DNA of 21,170 nucleotides from Chitinophagaceae bacterium (GTDB lineage: Bacteria > Bacteroidota > Bacteroidia > Chitinophagales > Chitinophagaceae). The stretch covers positions 1-21,170 of the forward strand of contig JACMLD010000440.1 of NCBI GenBank assembly GCA_014379785.1, in the 5' to 3' direction. Below, piece after piece: positions 20,418 through 21,170 of this stretch. The notes under the pieces are model-generated. The model saw nothing but the letters and a program-made list of their open reading frames with translations, was not told the DNA's origin and did no database searches. The position numbers and the translations under genes are program-made. How positions within the stretch are numbered: the stretch's first letter is position 1; each line of letters starts with the position of its first letter.

Positions 20418-21170
20418 TTATTTTAATAAAGTAATGGATCCCTGGCGCAAGATCTTTTTATTGAAGGCACCGAACGCATCTAACGTATAGTAATATGTGC
20501 CAACCAAAAGTGGTCTTCCGTTGATTGTTCCATTAAAATGATTATTTATAGCTCTCGACTCAAATATCATTTGGACATACCGGTTGTACACCCTGAAACT
20601 TTTGACAAATATCAGACCTGTTACCTTTATGCGAAACTCATCATTCACCCCATCACCATTCGGAGAAAATGCATTTGGTATTTCTACGATGGTTTCATCT
20701 GAGACTTTTACGATCGCCTGACCCCAATTGCTCGTACAATTACCAGCCACAGCCTTGATATAATAAATACTGTTCTGTCCAACTGACGGTATGGTGAATA
20801 AGCCATTTTTATTGCTCATCAAGGCCTGCACTGCCTGCTGCGTTTCATACAATTCATAAATAAGTGGCAAATTAGATGGATTGCGCAAAATAAGACTGGC
20901 AGCGGTCGACCGGGCTATTGTCTGCTCATTGTAAACAGGAGCAGGCAGTGTACGCACAACATCTTTTATTGTAAACTGGCCACTGTTGACTTTGCATCCT
21001 CCCGCATCGGTTGCCTCCATAAAATATTCACCGGACTTTTGCTTGTCAAGCAATAATTTGTTGCCAACTATAACTCCCGCAGCATTAAACCATTCGTATT
21101 GCATGTTTGCACCTCCGCTAACCGATAAACCCCGGACTGAACCCGTGGTAAATCCGCAGGTATCATCCGA
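20418..21170 (-). CDS. secreted surface protein with type IX secretion C-terminal domain, 5' end outside window
   Basis: The frame is open from the stop at 20418 to the window edge, giving 250 visible residues of a larger protein whose N-terminus is missing. The final domain (visible residues about 160-250) is the gliding-motility-associated C-terminal type (CHU_C / type B), shown by IPNAFSPNGDGVNDEFRI, followed by FRVYNRYVQMIFES and a final GTYYYTLDAFG. This domain directs export through the Bacteroidota type IX secretion system and attachment to the cell surface. Before it lie Ig-like or SprB-like beta repeats (MQYEWFNAAG, EYFMEATDAGGCKV, IYYIKAVAGNCTSNWG), typical of adhesins and other large surface proteins. 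An internal Met at 21104 is not the start, because coding continues upstream. Cargo function cannot be told from this part. Confidence 0.9.
   Translation of the reverse strand, partial: SDDTCGFTTGSVRGLSVSGGANMQYEWFNAAGVIVGNKLLLDKQKSGEYFMEATDAGGCKVNSGQFTIKDVVRTLPAPVYNEQTIARSTAASLILRNPSNLPLIYELYETQQAVQALMSNKNGLFTIPSVGQNSIYYIKAVAGNCTSNWGQAIVKVSDETIVEIPNAFSPNGDGVNDEFRIKVTGLIFVKSFRVYNRYVQMIFESRAINNHFNGTINGRPLLVGTYYYTLDAFGAFNKKILRQGSITLLK

Overview
The window is a stretch of chromosome from a Bacteroidota bacterium, most likely of the family Chitinophagaceae. The evidence is a type IX secretion (gliding-motility-associated) C-terminal domain at the right edge, exact Bacteroidota -7 boxes (TAnnTTTG) in front of several genes with no convincing Shine-Dalgarno sequences, a Bacteroidota-style GyrB, and a DUF1800/DUF1501 pair. 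The genus cannot be read from the sequence.

Left part (1-4500): on the minus strand, transcribed right to left, are a conserved hypothetical gene overlapping a lipoprotein cyclophilin, then gcvH, an ECF sigma factor translationally coupled to its RskA-type anti-sigma factor, and a vanZ-like gene cut by the window edge. serS is divergent from the hypothetical gene across only 55 bp, which holds two mirrored -7 boxes.

Central part (4550-13570): all nine enzymes from glutamyl-tRNA(Glu) to heme by the C5/protoporphyrin route. hemH-hemJ run on the minus strand. hemA-hemC-hemD-hemE-hemF-hemB-hemL run on the plus strand with gaps of at most 15 nt or overlaps. Only glutamyl-tRNA synthetase is missing. 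HemF needs O2 and HemJ is the protoporphyrinogen oxidase, so the organism is aerobic or microaerobic for heme synthesis. An AraC-type regulator with an unusual five-cysteine N-terminal segment lies convergent to hemL and is a candidate regulator of the cluster.

Right part (14500-21170): gyrB, a small 67-residue protein gene, a bidirectional terminator, the minus-strand DUF1800-DUF1501 pair, a gene-free stretch of about 575 bp, and the 3' end of a secreted cell-surface protein gene.

Two families of interspersed palindromic repeats occur. One is an AATGTG/CACATT array, found in both convergent junctions (serS/hemJ and hemL/araC); it has apparently overwritten the last codons of hemL. The other is a composite element of about 100 bp with GTCAT...ATGAC ends, found once abutting the hemJ stop codon and once, inverted, near 19.9-20.0 kb. 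No tRNA, rRNA, CRISPR array or transposase gene was seen.
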